The translations under genes were made by a program, and so were the position numbers. A DNA stretch of 64,000 nt from assembly GCF_958298935.1 (NCBI RefSeq), contig NC_084936.1:5587501-5651500 (forward strand), in the 5' to 3' direction. How positions within the stretch are numbered: the first letter of the stretch is position 1; every line of letters starts with the position of its first letter. The stretch is from Phragmites australis. Taxonomy: Eukaryota; Streptophyta; Magnoliopsida; Poales; Poaceae. The notes under the pieces were generated by a model that worked only from the letters and a program-made list of their open reading frames with translations, ran no database searches and had not been told where the DNA came from. Shown piece after piece: positions 23,530-35,110 of this stretch.

Positions 23530-23975
23530 AATTACAGGGACTGACTGGGCTGTTCAACAGCCAAACTGAAATGGCTGTTCATCAGATTGAATTCAAATTT
23601 TTTGATTCGCGCTTCAATGCTCCCAGTTACCGGCCGGGATTCGAAACCCTGGATGCCAGACAAGTCAATGGATTTAGTACAACAATAACCATCTTTTTAG
23701 GTCAGGGACACGGATGTTCAGTTATATTAGACGACCAAGAAAGAAATAGTAAAGACTAAATATGGATTGAAAAGGTTAAGACAGCAAAACATGGATAAAA
23801 TGGCAGTCTAATAACAGCATATTAACTGAAGAACAAGAAATCAAAGGAAAAAACCGTTGAAAATGCGCTAATTTTAGCAGTTTACGAGGCACTCCAAGGA
23901 GTGATCAGAAATCGCAGCTGCCTCCCATCCATTAGTGGCGCCACTGGCCAGGATTGCCGCGGCTGCCGCCTCCTC

Positions 23976-23984
23976 CATATAAAG
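23976..23984 (+). promoter_or_regulatory. TATA box of the sugar transporter gene
   Basis: CATATAAAG lies about 120 bases before the ATG at 24101. It places transcription start near 24010, downstream of an earlier in-frame ATG at 23954, and so supports 24101 as the true start. Confidence 0.65.
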
Positions 23985-24100
23985 AAGTCACCGTGCGTCT
24001 CCTCCACGACGCACCCCGGCCACCTCTATCCTCTCCTCTCTTGCACTGCCATTGCCATTGCCGTTGCCATTGTCGTGCAGGAGCTTGTCCACCCGCGGCA

Positions 24101-25642
24101 ATGGCAGGCGGCGTGGTGGTGAACGCGGCCGGGGGCAAGACGTACCCCGGCCGCATGACGGCGTTCGTCTTCTTTACCTGCCTCGTGGCCTCCTCGGGCG
24201 GGCTCATCTTCGGCTACGACATTGGCATCTCCGGCGGCGTCACGTCCATGGACTCGTTCCTCAGTGAGTTCTTCCCCTCGGTGTACGCCAAGGCCAAGGC
24301 GAACAAGGACACCAACCAATACTGCAAGTTCGACAGCCAGCTGCTGACGCTCTTCACGTCGTCGCTCTACCTGGCGGCACTGGCGACGTCGTTCGTGGCG
24401 GCGTGGGTCACGCGGGTGTTCGGCCGCAAGTGGTCCATGTTCTGCGGCGGGATCACCTTCCTGGCTGGCTCCGCGCTCAACGGCGCCGCCACCGACGTGC
24501 TCATGCTCATTCTGGGTCGCATCCTGCTCGGCGTCGGCGTCGGCTTCGCCAACCAGTCGGTGCCGCTGTACCTGTCGGAGATGGCGCCGGCGAAGCTCCG
24601 CGGCATGTTAAACATTGGCTTCCAGCTCATGACCACCATCGGCATCCTTGCCGCGAACTTGATCAACTACGCGACGGTGGGCATCAAGGGCGGCTGGGGC
24701 TGGCGCATCGGGCTCGGGCTCGCCGGCGTGCCGGCGGCCGTCATCACGCTGGGCGCGCTCGCGCTGCCCGATACGCCCAACTCCCTCATCGCCCGCGGCT
24801 ACACCAACGACGCCAAGGCGGTGCTTGTCAAGATCCGGGGCACGGACGACGTGCACGACGAGTACGACGACATGGTGGCCGCTAGCGAGGAGGCCCGCAC
24901 GATTGAGCACCCATGGCGCAACATCCTGGAGCGCAAGTACCGGCCCCAGCTCACCGTGGCCGTGCTGATCCCCTTCTTCCAGCAGCTCACCGGCATCAAC
25001 GTGATCATGTTCTACGCGCCCGTGCTGTTCCTCACCATCGGCTTCGGCGGCGACGCGTCGCTCATGTCCGCCGTCATCACGGGCCTCGTCAACATGTTCG
25101 CCACCGTGGTGTCCATCGTCTCTGTCGACCGCCTCGGCCGCCGCGCTCTGTTCCTCCAGGGCGGCACGCAGATGTTCATCTCCCAGATCGTCGTCGGCAC
25201 GCTCATCGCCCTCCAGTTCGGCACCGCCGGCGTCGGCGAGATGTCCCGGTCGTACGCCATGCTGCTGGTGCTCTTCATCTGCCTCTACGTCGCTGGGTTC
25301 GCGTGGTCGTGGGGCCCCCTCGGATGGCTCGTCCCCTCCGAGGTGTTCTCGCTGGAGATCCGGTCGGCGGGGCAGAGCATCGCCGTGTGCGTCAACATGC
25401 TGCTCACCTTCATCATCGGCCAGTCCTTCCTCACCTTGCTCTGCCACCTCAAGTTCGGCCTCTTCTACTTCTTCGCCGGGTGGATGCTCGTCATGACTAC
25501 CTTCGTCGCGCTCTTCCTGCCGGAGACCAAAGGGGTGGCCATCGAGGAGATGAACTTCGTATGGAGCCGGCACTGGTTCTGGGGAAAGTACGTCACAGCC
25601 CCTGACCACGCCGGCGGCAACCGCAGAACCAACGGCGTCTAA
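24101..25642 (+). CDS. Sugar transport protein (STP/MST monosaccharide-H+ symporter)
   Basis: The 513-residue protein is of normal STP length and has the major-facilitator sugar-porter pattern, probably 12 membrane helices in the plasma membrane, importing hexoses with protons. Visible motifs: [10 protein letters not shown] (D40), FGRK (107-110), [14 protein letters not shown] (R140), LPDTPNSL after helix 6, [14 protein letters not shown] (294-307), DRLGRR (343-348) and PETKG (474-478). D40 and R140 correspond to the proton-coupling pair described for Arabidopsis STP10. C75 and C448 match its lid disulfide. The start at 24101 follows a TATA box and gives the standard N-terminus MAGGVVV; an upstream in-frame ATG at 23954 lies before the TATA. 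There is no intron. Third positions are strongly GC-rich, typical of one grass gene class. Which MST paralogue it is cannot be decided here. Confidence 0.95.
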   Translation: MAGGVVVNAAGGKTYPGRMTAFVFFTCLVASSGGLIFGYDIGISGGVTSMDSFLSEFFPSVYAKAKANKDTNQYCKFDSQLLTLFTSSLYLAALATSFVAAWVTRVFGRKWSMFCGGITFLAGSALNGAATDVLMLILGRILLGVGVGFANQSVPLYLSEMAPAKLRGMLNIGFQLMTTIGILAANLINYATVGIKGGWGWRIGLGLAGVPAAVITLGALALPDTPNSLIARGYTNDAKAVLVKIRGTDDVHDEYDDMVAASEEARTIEHPWRNILERKYRPQLTVAVLIPFFQQLTGINVIMFYAPVLFLTIGFGGDASLMSAVITGLVNMFATVVSIVSVDRLGRRALFLQGGTQMFISQIVVGTLIALQFGTAGVGEMSRSYAMLLVLFICLYVAGFAWSWGPLGWLVPSEVFSLEIRSAGQSIAVCVNMLLTFIIGQSFLTLLCHLKFGLFYFFAGWMLVMTTFVALFLPETKGVAIEEMNFVWSRHWFWGKYVTAPDHAGGNRRTNGV

Positions 25643-26240
25643 GCCTTGCATGCAAGCATGCACGTGTAACTAGATCACCGGGGAGCCGGCGGGCGGCGGC
25701 CACCGGTGTAACGCGCGGGAAGCGACAAAGTTTGAATGTTTGATCGACTGATCTTCTATGCACATGGGGCGTCTCCTGATTTGATCTCGGAGATAGACGG
25801 TTTGATTAGAGAGTTTCAGAAGTTTGTATCGTCCGGTCAACTTCAGAGTCTAATCTAGGATTAATCTCTGCAAGGTAAAAATTCATGATGTAGTGACAAC
25901 TTTTCTTGAGGTGTTTTAGAAAGGAATCCATGCAAAAATTGTAATCCATAGTGGTCGTTTTTCCAGATACACTTTGAAAGTTACATGTACGTATATCGTA
26001 GTTTAAAAACTATGTGGCATTGTAATTAGTGTTATTAACATCTCCAGTTAAATAGCACTCGTATGTGCGCGCAGACTCGCCCAAATAACTTCTGCTAATT
26101 GATGCAACGGTCGCCACGGCATCTCATATTTCATCTCACCTCTTTCAGCTCTTAGCAACCTGTAGCGCTAGAAAAAAAGATTTCTACCGTTTGTAAAATT
26201 TGGAGATGGAAATACCAAAATTTTCCAAACTCTAGCAACA
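25643..26240. other. 3' flank of the sugar transporter
   Basis: No gene or clear repeat is seen. The proximal part (to about 25,900) is probably 3' untranslated sequence. The distal part is AT-rich spacer ending where the LINE fragment begins. Confidence 0.4.
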
Positions 26241-26636
26241 ATTAATTATAGAAGAAATCAGGTCGATCCCTACAATCACAACAGACAATGGTACAGTGGT
26301 GTCAGATCATGAAAGTAAAACAGCTATCTTATGGAATTCTTTCAAAGAGAGACTAGGGACTACTAAGAAGCCTTTCATGCACTTTGATCTGCCATTCCTC
26401 CTGCAGGCACATGAAGACTTATCTTTTCTTGAGGTGCCATTTACAAAGGCAGAGATTGATGCTGTGATCTCTGAGCTGCCAACAAACAAATCACCAGGCC
26501 AGATGGCTTCAATGAGAATTTCATCTAACTCTGCTGGGATACAATTGCATATGACTTTTACAGACTCTGAAGATTTTTATCATGGAAAAGTCAACCTTCA
26601 AAGTATCAATAACTCCTTCATAACTCTGATACCTAA

Positions 26637-27024
26637 GGCCATCTCCAGCAGCTACTTTAAATTTTCATCCTCTAAAACACTATTACAGCATCCCATATCA
26701 CTATTACAGCATCCCATATCACTATTACAGCATCCTTTATTTTTTCATCTCCAGCAGCTACTCTATTTTCTACCTTCTACTCCTCTTTTTCTCTCTCCGG
26801 ACCCGCTGTCAGCCTCTGTGAACAGTACTGCTACAGTGTTGCGGGTGCTACAGTAGCTCAGCAGTTTTGCAGTCCCAGTTTCTCTCTCCGCGGTACTGTA
26901 GCAACACTGTAGCGTACTGTAGCACCGGTACCGATTCTGCTTCAGTTCTACAGTACATGAACAGTGCACCACAATCACTGTAGCGCCCGAATCTGCAAAA
27001 ATACCTCCTCTACTGGAGATGGCC
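26637..27024. mobile_element. Tourist-like (PIF/Harbinger) MITE inside the LINE
   Basis: It is 388 bp with termini GGCCATCTCCAG and CTGGAGATGGCC, a perfect 12-base inverted repeat, flanked by TAA (26634-26636 and 27025-27027). Three repeats of TATCACTATTACAGCATCC-like sequence lie near 26685-26735, and CTGTAGC motifs recur in the right half. A close relative of 386 bp is at 52176. Removing it restores the LINE frame LIPK-KDTPV. Confidence 0.93.
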
Positions 27025-27468
27025 TAAGAAAGATACCCCAGTGACAGTCAATAATTACAGACTCACCCATCTCCCTCTTCGATAGCTATTGGCTAACAGA
27101 TTGCAGGAAGTAATTCTCAAACTAGTTCATACAAATCAGTATGGTTTCATAAAAACAAGAACAATATATGATTGCTTGGCTTGGTCTTATGAATAACTTC
27201 ACGTCTGCCACCAGTCCAAAAGAGAGATAGTTATTCTTAAGCTTGATTTTTAGAAGGCTTTTAACATATTAGAACATTCAGTGATCTTTGACATTATGGA
27301 CCATAAAGGCTTTGGGCCAAAATGGATTTCTTGGATGGAACAAATTCTGTCAACTAGTACTTCTTCAGTCCTACTGAATGGTGTCCCAGGCAAATTGTTC
27401 AACTGCAAGAGGGTGTTAGGCAAGGTGATCATCTCTCTTCACCTCTCTTTGTCCTTGCAGCAGTTTTA

Positions 27469-30027
27469 GAGCCTCTTTGGTAGAGCTCACCGTAGCAGAT
27501 TCCCCACCAGAATCGGAGAAGCTCTACTAAATGCCATTTTCCCAACCAACTTCCCGCATGGAATCATGGAGAGCGATCCCTCTTTTTGCACAACGCGTGG
27601 GGAGAAAAAAAACCTGCTTCCCTCCCCTCCAATGCATACCTCCCCATGGAGTTCACAGTTATTTACCCATCTTTGCCATTAGGCAACCTCCCCCCCCCAT
27701 CAGTCATCCTTGAACCCGCAGAGCCGCATCGCTTGTCGCTCCCATCGCCTTCTCGTGTCGCTTAGCCATGGACGATTAGGTTCGACAACTACCCCTCCCT
27801 CTCCACCCCCATTCCACTAGCCTCTCTCTGTTGCCCTTCTCCACCGCACCCATTTAGTTGCCCCTCTTTGCCAACCCCTCCCCACCACACCCCACCTTGC
27901 CACCCCCTCTCTGCTGCACAGAAGAAGGACCACCTGGAAGAAGTCGACGGTACCAAGAAGGAGGTGCCTCAAGTTCAAAGAAGCTTAGATCTGGTCACCC
28001 CCCCAACTTCATCTATGAAACTCTTCCCTACCAGATACAAGGTAATCGACCTGTCCTTTTTTTTTCTTGTGTGTCGATTTGTCCATTTTTGGCTTGCTAT
28101 AGGTGGTTGCTTGTTCTTGATTGTGGTTACACGGCTGTGTCGATATGGTGGCCAATAGTAGATGGTTTGCTAGTATTATGTGCTCTCTGCACATGGCAAA
28201 TATGAAATCAAGGTCAACTATTTGATCTGAATTTGTGCTGCTACTGTGATGCCTAAATATTAGTGTGTGAAGTGTGTCAATTGTTGTATGTTGCAATACA
28301 ATATTTGTCGAGATGTCATGATGTTTTTTTACAACAACATAGCATGATGGGCGATTGGAATGATGAAAACATATACACTAGGATAGTATGTGAGTTAATT
28401 GCTGAACAAGTGAAGGCTAGCAATAGATCAGGATTACAGTTGAACAAAATTGGGTACAACAATGTAATGGCCAAGTTTACAAAGAGGACCAAAATAGCTT
28501 ATGATAAGCTACAAATTAAGAACAAATGGGATAAGCTGAGGCAAGACTACACCAATTGGAAAGATTTGCTCAAGGAGACGGCTTTAGGCTAGGATAATGA
28601 AAGAAAAATAGTTTGAGCTTTAGAAGCTTGATGGAAGAAGAAAACAAAAGTAAACATTCAAGTTATGCTGCACACTTTTCCTATTAATGCACAATCTTTT
28701 GGTACATGTCTAACTTTTGTTTGTATTGCTGCAGGAAGTCAAAGGAATCACCGAATTTAAAGAACTGATGCTTCAAAATGAAGAGTTGTTGGCTGAAATG
28801 TTTGAAGATATTTGGAACACTGCTGAAGATCATTGGTGTCCTACAAGTGGTACCTTACCCCAAAGTTATTCCCATGAAACACATGCGTTCAATCGCAATG
28901 AGGATGGTGATAAGGATGATGATGGTAGTGGAGTTGATGAAGTTATACCTACTAGTGGGCAAGGAAAGAGACATTGAGTGCTTGAAAAGGACAAGGGCAA
29001 AAAACCAAAGACTATTGGAGGACGATGGATGCAATAACAGTTTGGTTACATTGTGCAATTGAATGAGAAGATAAATGCATCTTGTGAGTCTATGGTAAGA
29101 AGGGAGGATACCTCTAGGTGTGCAATCAAAGATGTCATGGCCTTGGTGAAGAAATGTGGTGCTAAGCCTAGTACAAATGAGCACTTCATAGCTACTCAAG
29201 TATTTACAAAAATAGTTGAAAGAGAGATGTTTATGACATTGGAAACACCAAAAGAGTAATTTCAGTGGCTCAAAATGAAGCATGAGTGATCACTAGAAAT
29301 GATGTTGCCAAGTAGTGGCACAATATTGTGATACATGCAAGTGGCATGTATACCTGTATCTTTTTTCATTATGCTTGTTTATTTGCTTGCTCTTCATTAA
29401 GGCGTGTAAGACTTCAATATCACTCCCTAGGATTATTGTCATTGTTCCCAAGTACCATCATGTACTCTTCCTTAATGCAATATCACTCCCTAAGATACAA
29501 ATTGTATGATCGGGACCCAAATTACATTTGCACCATACCTACTAGATACAAAAAGCACGTCCCACCTCAAAATGCATCGGATGTATCTACCTCACATTCC
29601 AATGATAGTGATATGAATAAGTTCCGTCGTTACCTTGCTAGGGCAATTACTCAATCTAGATGATGATTTCTTGTATTTATCGGTGTCTTTTTGTTCTCAT
29701 TTGGACAATTTAGTTGTAATATCTATACTATTAATACCATCTTTTAACCATTCAAACTATATTTATGTAGTAATGTTATGCAAACAATGGTTCTTACAGT
29801 ATATAGTTCCAGTTTATTAGTGTAATAAAAAAGCATGAACAAAAATAGTGCCTTGTACAAATCAAGAGTCAACCAGGGGTAAAAAGGATAATTCTAGCAT
29901 AATATTAACTTAACCAACTTGCCAAATAATTTAATAGACATAATTAATTCCACCACATAATTATTTCCACAAGAGAATCAGGTTAGTGAGCAGGAGAATC
30001 GGGTTGGGGAGCTCTGCAAATAAGCCC
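27469..30027 (+). mobile_element. PIF/Harbinger-type element with ORF1 only
   Basis: It is 2559 bp. The left end GAGCCTCTTTGGTAGAGCTC and the reverse complement of the right end GGGCTTATTTGCAGAGCTC are diverged inverted repeats of the common grass type ending in AGAGCTC. The target duplication is TTA (27466-27468 and 30028-30030). It carries a MYB/SANT-like gene but no recognisable DDE transposase, so it would depend on another element. Its removal rejoins the LINE frame AAVL-LRSILNK. Confidence 0.88.
28344..28977 (+). pseudogene. MYB/SANT-like ORF1 protein of PIF element
   Basis: From the ATG at 28344 the product has WNDENIYTRIVCELIAEQV, LNKIGYNNVMAKF and NKWDKLRQDYTNWKDLLKET, the pattern of the Myb_DNA-bind_3 domain found in PIF/Harbinger ORF1 and in L10-interacting MYB-like plant proteins. 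At 28590 TAG stands where family members have a tryptophan (ALG-stop-D). A second exon after the 3' splice site at 28734 encodes EVKGITEFKEL and EDHWCPTSGTLP, then an acidic stretch ending at 28977. ORF1 would bind element ends with the transposase in the nucleus. The nonsense codon makes this copy a probable pseudogene. Confidence 0.75.
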
Positions 30028-31672
30028 TTATTGCGATCCATCCTTAACAAAGCAATGCGGCAAGGCATAATACAGACACCAATCAACTCACAAGCATGTC
30101 CATATTTTCCAGTAATCCAATATGCTGATGACACTTTGGTGATCATGCCAGCTTGTGCTAAACAACTCTTCTGTCTCAAGAGCATTATTAGCACTTTTGC
30201 ACAATCAACAGGTCCCAAGGTTAATTATCAGAAATCTTGTATGGTGCCTATAAATGTATCTATTTAAAAGATGGACATTCTCACAAGAACCATAGAATGC
30301 CAAAAAGGAGATATTCCCTTCACATATCTTGGACTTCCTCTTGCTCTCACTAAGCCAAGAGTGGCAAACTTTTTTCCTGTCATACAATGAATTCACATAA
30401 GATTGGCCAGCATGACTACTTTCCTCTCATGTGCTGGTAGGCTAACAATGGTTAACTTGGTACTATCATCCTTGCCAACTTTCTATATGTGCAGTTTAAT
30501 GTTTCCAAAGGGAGTAATTGATCAAATAGATAGAGCTAGAAGGCATTGCTTATGGAGGTGGTCTGATCTAAAAGCCAAAGGTCCAGCTTTTGCAAAATGG
30601 AAAATGTTATGTCGTCCTAAGTCCCATGGTGGGCTAGGTTTTATGAGCATTGAAGCACATAACAATGCATTGTTTCTGAAAAACTTGCACAAGTTCTTCA
30701 ACAAGAAAGACCTCCCATGGGTACACTTTATTGGGAAAATATACTATAAAGAAAACAATCTTCCAGATAAACTTATTGTTGGATCCTTTAGGTGGAGAGG
30801 CAATCTGGAGTTTCTTGATTTATACAAAGGCATTTCACATTGCAACATTGGATCTGGGTCCACATCATAGATATTAGGAATGGGGAAATTAGACATTTGA
30901 AATACCCAGAGTTGGCCTTATCCATAAAGTCTGCTTTGACAACGGTAGAGCAAGTAATCAACATGGACCCTTTGCATGATCTCTTTCACCCCCTCTCACT
31001 AAACAAGCATTTGCACAATATCAAGAGCTAGAAACTTACTTATCAGAGCTGCCTGAGAACAATAACAATGATGAATGGTACTATATTTGGGGTAATGGAG
31101 TATACTTGTCAGTTAAACTTTACAAAATCTTCATGGGACAGAGTCAGGCTCCAATACACTTTAAATGGCTTTTGAGTAGTTCATGTCAGAAGCGTCATAA
31201 GGTTTTCTTCTGGATATTGCTCCATGATATCCTGAACACGAGGAACTTGCTTAATAGGAGAAACTTCAATCTGGAATCATACAAATGTGTCTTCTGTGAT
31301 CAGGGCACAGAGAAGACATTGCAACACCTCTTTTTCTCCTGTAGCTTTGCGAAGGAATGTTGGGACAACATTTTTCCAGCCCAAGATAGAGATATTGACA
31401 TTTATGATGCTTTAGCATATATCAAGAGGAACCTTTAAACACCTGGTTCCATGGAAATCATCACTCTCAGCGCTTGGAGCATTTGAATTACCCAAAATAA
31501 TATGATGTCTAATCAAGTCGGTCCATTGTGTTTCACTTTTTAGAGTCGATTGTTTTGTTTTCTTTTTGGTTGTGTGCATTTTAGTTATGCAGAGGCCGAG
31601 ATCGTGCTCTTTGACAGTTGTATCATATTGATGTGACATTAAGAGTTAATAAAGCTTCCTTTATCGGAAAAA

Positions 31673-32004
31673 AGTCAACCCTACTGCGGATCAATGGGAA
31701 CACACTTTCATGAAAGAAATTGCACTGGTTATCCAGCGTGCAAAGAGTAGTTTAGCTTCCTCTATTCAATCATGGATTGATCTTTTTGTATAGCTCTTAT
31801 TTCTGCTCTTTTTTCTATTCTCTACATGTACATATACTATATAAAATCTATAAAACAGCTTGATTGTGGGGAACTCCACCATAGTTTTTTGGTAAATAAA
31901 AAGATTTTTACCATTTAATTATTGAAATTTGAACAGCTTTGAGATTTCAAATCTTATATTAGAGTATCACTCAAAAATACTTTTAACTAGAATAATCAAC
32001 TTTG
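31673..32004. other. Spacer between LINE and DNA elements
   Basis: AT-rich sequence in which I see no gene, inverted repeat or tandem repeat. Confidence 0.4.
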
Positions 32005-32930
32005 AAGTACAAAAGTCAAATGTTTTTTTCACCTGAGCCATCCCCACGCAGATCCATCGAATATGCCCCACAAGCCACGCTATTTTTTACACTATTTTCA
32101 GTCTGCGTTCCGTGAGAATCAAACTCGCGACCTCTCTCGCACGCACGTAGCCCCTTACAACCCCACCTACCATGTAGTTATGATAGAAACCGGATATTAT
32201 ATCCTTTTAACCTTATTTGCTAAAAGTTATTAGTGACGTGTTATAACCATGACCTGCCACTAATGATTGATTTTGCCAAATTTCATCGAGGGTTATAATT
32301 TACATATAAAATATTTCTTCATCCAAATTTGTATTAATATTTTATAAATTTTTGAATATCTCATACAAACGATCGCAATTTGGTAGGTGTCCCAGAGTGC
32401 CCTTATGTAAAACAGGCATGAATTTTGCATATGGACTCCGATTTTAACATTTTTTACTCTACGGACATTAAAGAAAAAAGTTACATCCGTTTCTTCGTGT
32501 AACGTTGGGTTCGAAAAAATTTCTGAGGCCAAATTCGACCTAAAAGATTAAGTTCTCGCCTCTTGAAGTTTCTGCACCATTTTCGAAATACGTGTTTGTG
32601 TCTATAGGCGCCATCCCATACACATCAAACTTGAGCAGAAATGTACAATATTTCATATTCTAGTACTGCTGATGTGAGAAAAAAATAAAAGAAAAATAAA
32701 AAATTTGTGAATAACATCATTAATGACAGATCACAACTTGACCTGTTACTAATGACTAGCATATGATGATTCGCCACTGATGAGTTGGCTATTAGTAGCG
32801 GGTCACAACTTAACCTATCATTATTATCACAATGATAGATCATGTTACTACCCGTTACTAATAATCACTTATTAGTAATGGGTCTATATCGAGTCCCGAT
32901 CACAAATGCTAAAAAATATAACACCACCTA
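32005..32930. mobile_element. TTAGTGACGGG-repeat DNA element, copy A (5' part missing)
   Basis: It matches copies B (from 33543) and C (from 48755) from CCTGAGCCATCCCCACGCAG onward, through TGCACCATTTTCGAAATACG, to TATATCGAGTCCCGATCA. The first 150-200 bases with the CACT terminus are absent. Short motifs of the form TTAGTAATGGGTC or GACCTGTTACTAATGA alternate in both orientations near the ends. No transposase is present. Confidence 0.7.
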
Positions 32931-33299
32931 TGTATCTATATTCTCCTTTTTTGTGTAAAATAAATAGTAACACCTCGCGTTCAAAATCCGCTTGTAACCC
33001 ATATATAGAACCTCTCTTATAATTTCGTCCTCACTTCATGTAAAACGTTTAACCCAAATGTGATATGTTTGGAAAACTAAGGCTTATATGATGGCCCTTA
33101 TCCAACTAAACTACTAATATGGTACTAAACCACCACACAACAGACATGGACCATATGAGCCGACACCATGCTAACCGGCTGAGGTATTACATAAACTTAC
33201 TGTACACCTATCTTGTTTCATTGTATATTTTACCTATTTTCATCACTTCTTTACCGTTTTTCCAAAAATAAACTCTGCCTGAAACTATTTTCAAAATTG

Positions 33300-34541
33300 A
33301 GCCTCAACTTAGCGCCAATGTACGATATAACATCAACGCAAACCCTAGATCACTTTGGCGTTGAGTTGGGACTTATCACTGCATGAAAAAAGTTCATTAG
33401 TGACGGGTGATAACCGTTATTAGTGACAGATTCTGCACCCATCACCCTGAACACATAACTAATGAGGTCATTAGTGACGGGTCGTAATCTTGACCCGTCA
33501 CTCATGACAGATAAACGTTTTTTGCGTTTTTTGATATGAAAAAGTCAAAAAAAATATTTTTTTCACCTGAGCCATCCCCACGCAGTTCCATCGAATATGC
33601 CCCACAAGCCATGCTATTTTTTACACTGTTTTCAGCCTGCGTTCTGTGAGAATCGAACCCGCGACCTCTCTCGCAAAAACGTAGCCCCCTTACAACCCCA
33701 CCTACCATGTACTTATGATAGAAATCGGATATTATATCAACCTTATTTGTTGAAGGTCATTAGTGACGTGTTATAACCGTGACCTGTCCCTAATGATTGA
33801 TTTTGCCAAATTTCATCGAGGGTTATAATTTACATATAAAATATTTCTTCATCCAAATTTGTATTAATATTTTATGAATTTTTGAATGTCTCATGCAAAC
33901 GATCGCAATTTGATAGGTTTCCCAGAGTACCCTTCAGTAAAACAGGTATAACTTTTGCATACGGACTCTGATTTTAATGTTTTTTACTCTACAGGTATTA
34001 AAGAAAAAGTTACATCCATTTCTTCGTGTAACGTTGGGTTCGAAAAAATTTTTGAGGCCAAATTCGGCCTAGAATATTAAGTTCTCGCCTCTTGAAGTTT
34101 TTGCACCGTTTTCGAAATACGTGTTTGTGTCCATAGACGCCACACCATACACATCAAACTTAGTCAGAAATGTACAATGATTCATATTCTAGTACTGCTG
34201 AGGTGAGAATTTTTTTTTTGTGAATAACGTCATTAGTGACGGGTCACAACTTGACCTGTTACTAATGACTGACATAGGATGACTCGTCATTGATGGGCTG
34301 ACCATTAGTGGTGGGTCACAACTTAACCTATCATTATTATCACCAGTGATAGATCATATTACGACCCGTCACTAATAATCACTTATTAGTAACGAGTCTA
34401 TATCGAGTCCCGATCAGATGTTATATTAGTGATGGATCATAGTAGGACCTGTCACTAATAGATTTTTAATGACAGATCTCAACGATCCATCACTAATTTG
34501 GTGTCACTAATTAGGTGGCAATTAGCTAAATCTCCTACATC
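33300..34541. mobile_element. TTAGTGACGGG-repeat DNA element, copy B
   Basis: It contains CACTGCATGAAAAAAGTTC at 33379, a CACTA-like terminus, followed by TTAGTGACGGGT motifs in both orientations. The preceding 80 bases (CCTCAACTTAGCGCCAA...TTGGCGTTGAGTTGGG, an inverted repeat) are shared with copy C, so the repeat unit extends at least to 33300. The right end shared with C runs up to CTACATCC, where the large CACTA is inserted. No coding capacity is seen. Confidence 0.7.
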
Positions 34542-34559
34542 CACTACCGGATTTCGAGA

Positions 34560-35110
34560 CTTTGCCGTGTGCCTAGGGCACACGGCGAAGGCCTAAAAAC
34601 ACTCGGCAACATGTTTGCCGAGTGTAACACTTGGCATACCACTGTCGGCATACACAGTGCCGGCAAACCACTGTTTGCCGAGTGTTTTATATCGTGCACT
34701 CGGCAAAAAAAAGTGACCTAACGGTGCCAAGGCGTTAACGGCCTCTGCCGAGTGTCTTAGGGATACACTCGGCAAACACGAGGACACTTTGCCGAGTGCC
34801 CATGGTATACACTCGGCAAATCAAGGGACGTTTGCCGAGTGTACTGGAGGGTACTCGGCAAACACGAGGACACTTTGCCGAGTGTACTGGAGGGTACTCG
34901 GCAAACACGAGGACACTCGGCAAAGTGAGCACAGAATAGCACCCAAATAGCACAGTTTGGCGACACGTGCCACACTTTGCCGAGTGTATCCCATGGACAC
35001 TCGGCAAAGTGGCATCCAAAATGCCAGATTGAACAGCCTTGTGACACGTGTCTGTTTTGCCGAGTGTAACACTCGGCATAGCCTTGTTTGCCGAGTGTAA
35101 CACTCGGCAA
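34560..35110. repeat. CACTA subterminal repeats, left end
   Basis: More than a dozen copies of TTTGCCGAGTGT or its complement ACACTCGGCAAA alternate in orientation over 550 bases. They are the expected binding sites for the TNPA-like protein. A block with ACACGAGGACACT between repeats is itself duplicated (34777-34850 and 34859-34920). Confidence 0.92.

Larger units (their letters stand above)
26245..31438 (+). pseudogene. LINE reverse transcriptase / zf-RVT remnant
   Basis: Blocks in order: DHESKTAILWNSFKERLG and EIDAVISELPTNKSPG (before the catalytic fingers), LIPK interrupted then KDTPVTVNNYR, a GVRQGD-type block near 27410, LLRSILNKAMRQG at 30027-30065, the catalytic QYADDTLVI at 30118, the thumb-like ARRHCLWRWSD region, and a zf-RVT C-terminus with FKWLLSSSCQKRHKVFFW and CVFCDQGTEKTLQHLFFSC (31150-31350). 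Stops occur (near 27084, 27190, 27252, 30268, 30390 and 31030). It would have copied its own RNA into chromosomal nicks. Confidence 0.88.
26241..31672 (+). mobile_element. LINE (non-LTR retrotransposon), 5'-truncated and nested
   Basis: Reverse-transcriptase-like coding sequence runs from about 26245 and ends in a 3' region TTAATAAAGCTTCC...TTTATCGGAAAAAA at 31672, the usual tail of this grass LINE type. Two later elements interrupt it (26637-27024 and 27469-30027). When each is removed with one copy of its TAA or TTA target duplication, the reading frame rejoins exactly. The endonuclease half is missing, consistent with 5' truncation on insertion. It is inactive. Confidence 0.9.

Noticed and set aside
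23954..24100. A 49-residue N-terminal extension of the sugar transporter from an upstream ATG
   Set aside because: The ATG lies before the TATA box, the extension is CH-repeat low complexity, and the start at 24101 gives the normal STP N-terminus.
24913..25605. A 230-codon plus-strand frame in another phase of the sugar transporter
   Set aside because: It is arginine/histidine-rich low-complexity sequence caused by the GC-rich third positions of the true frame.
24608..25663. A 351-codon open frame antisense to the sugar transporter
   Set aside because: It mirrors a GC-rich coding region. Its product is a biased mix of H, D, E, G and A with no domain, as expected from the reverse of a high-GC3 gene.
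33502..33708. A 68-codon minus-strand frame with MVGGVVRGLR, repeated near 48514-48903
   Set aside because: It is part of the repeated DNA element and overlaps the tRNA-like boxes. The frames are not kept between copies beyond sequence identity.
33600..33720. A possible tRNA gene
   Set aside because: Only A- and B-box-like stretches are seen. No full cloverleaf with a credible acceptor stem could be drawn, so it is reported as a finding and not as a tRNA.
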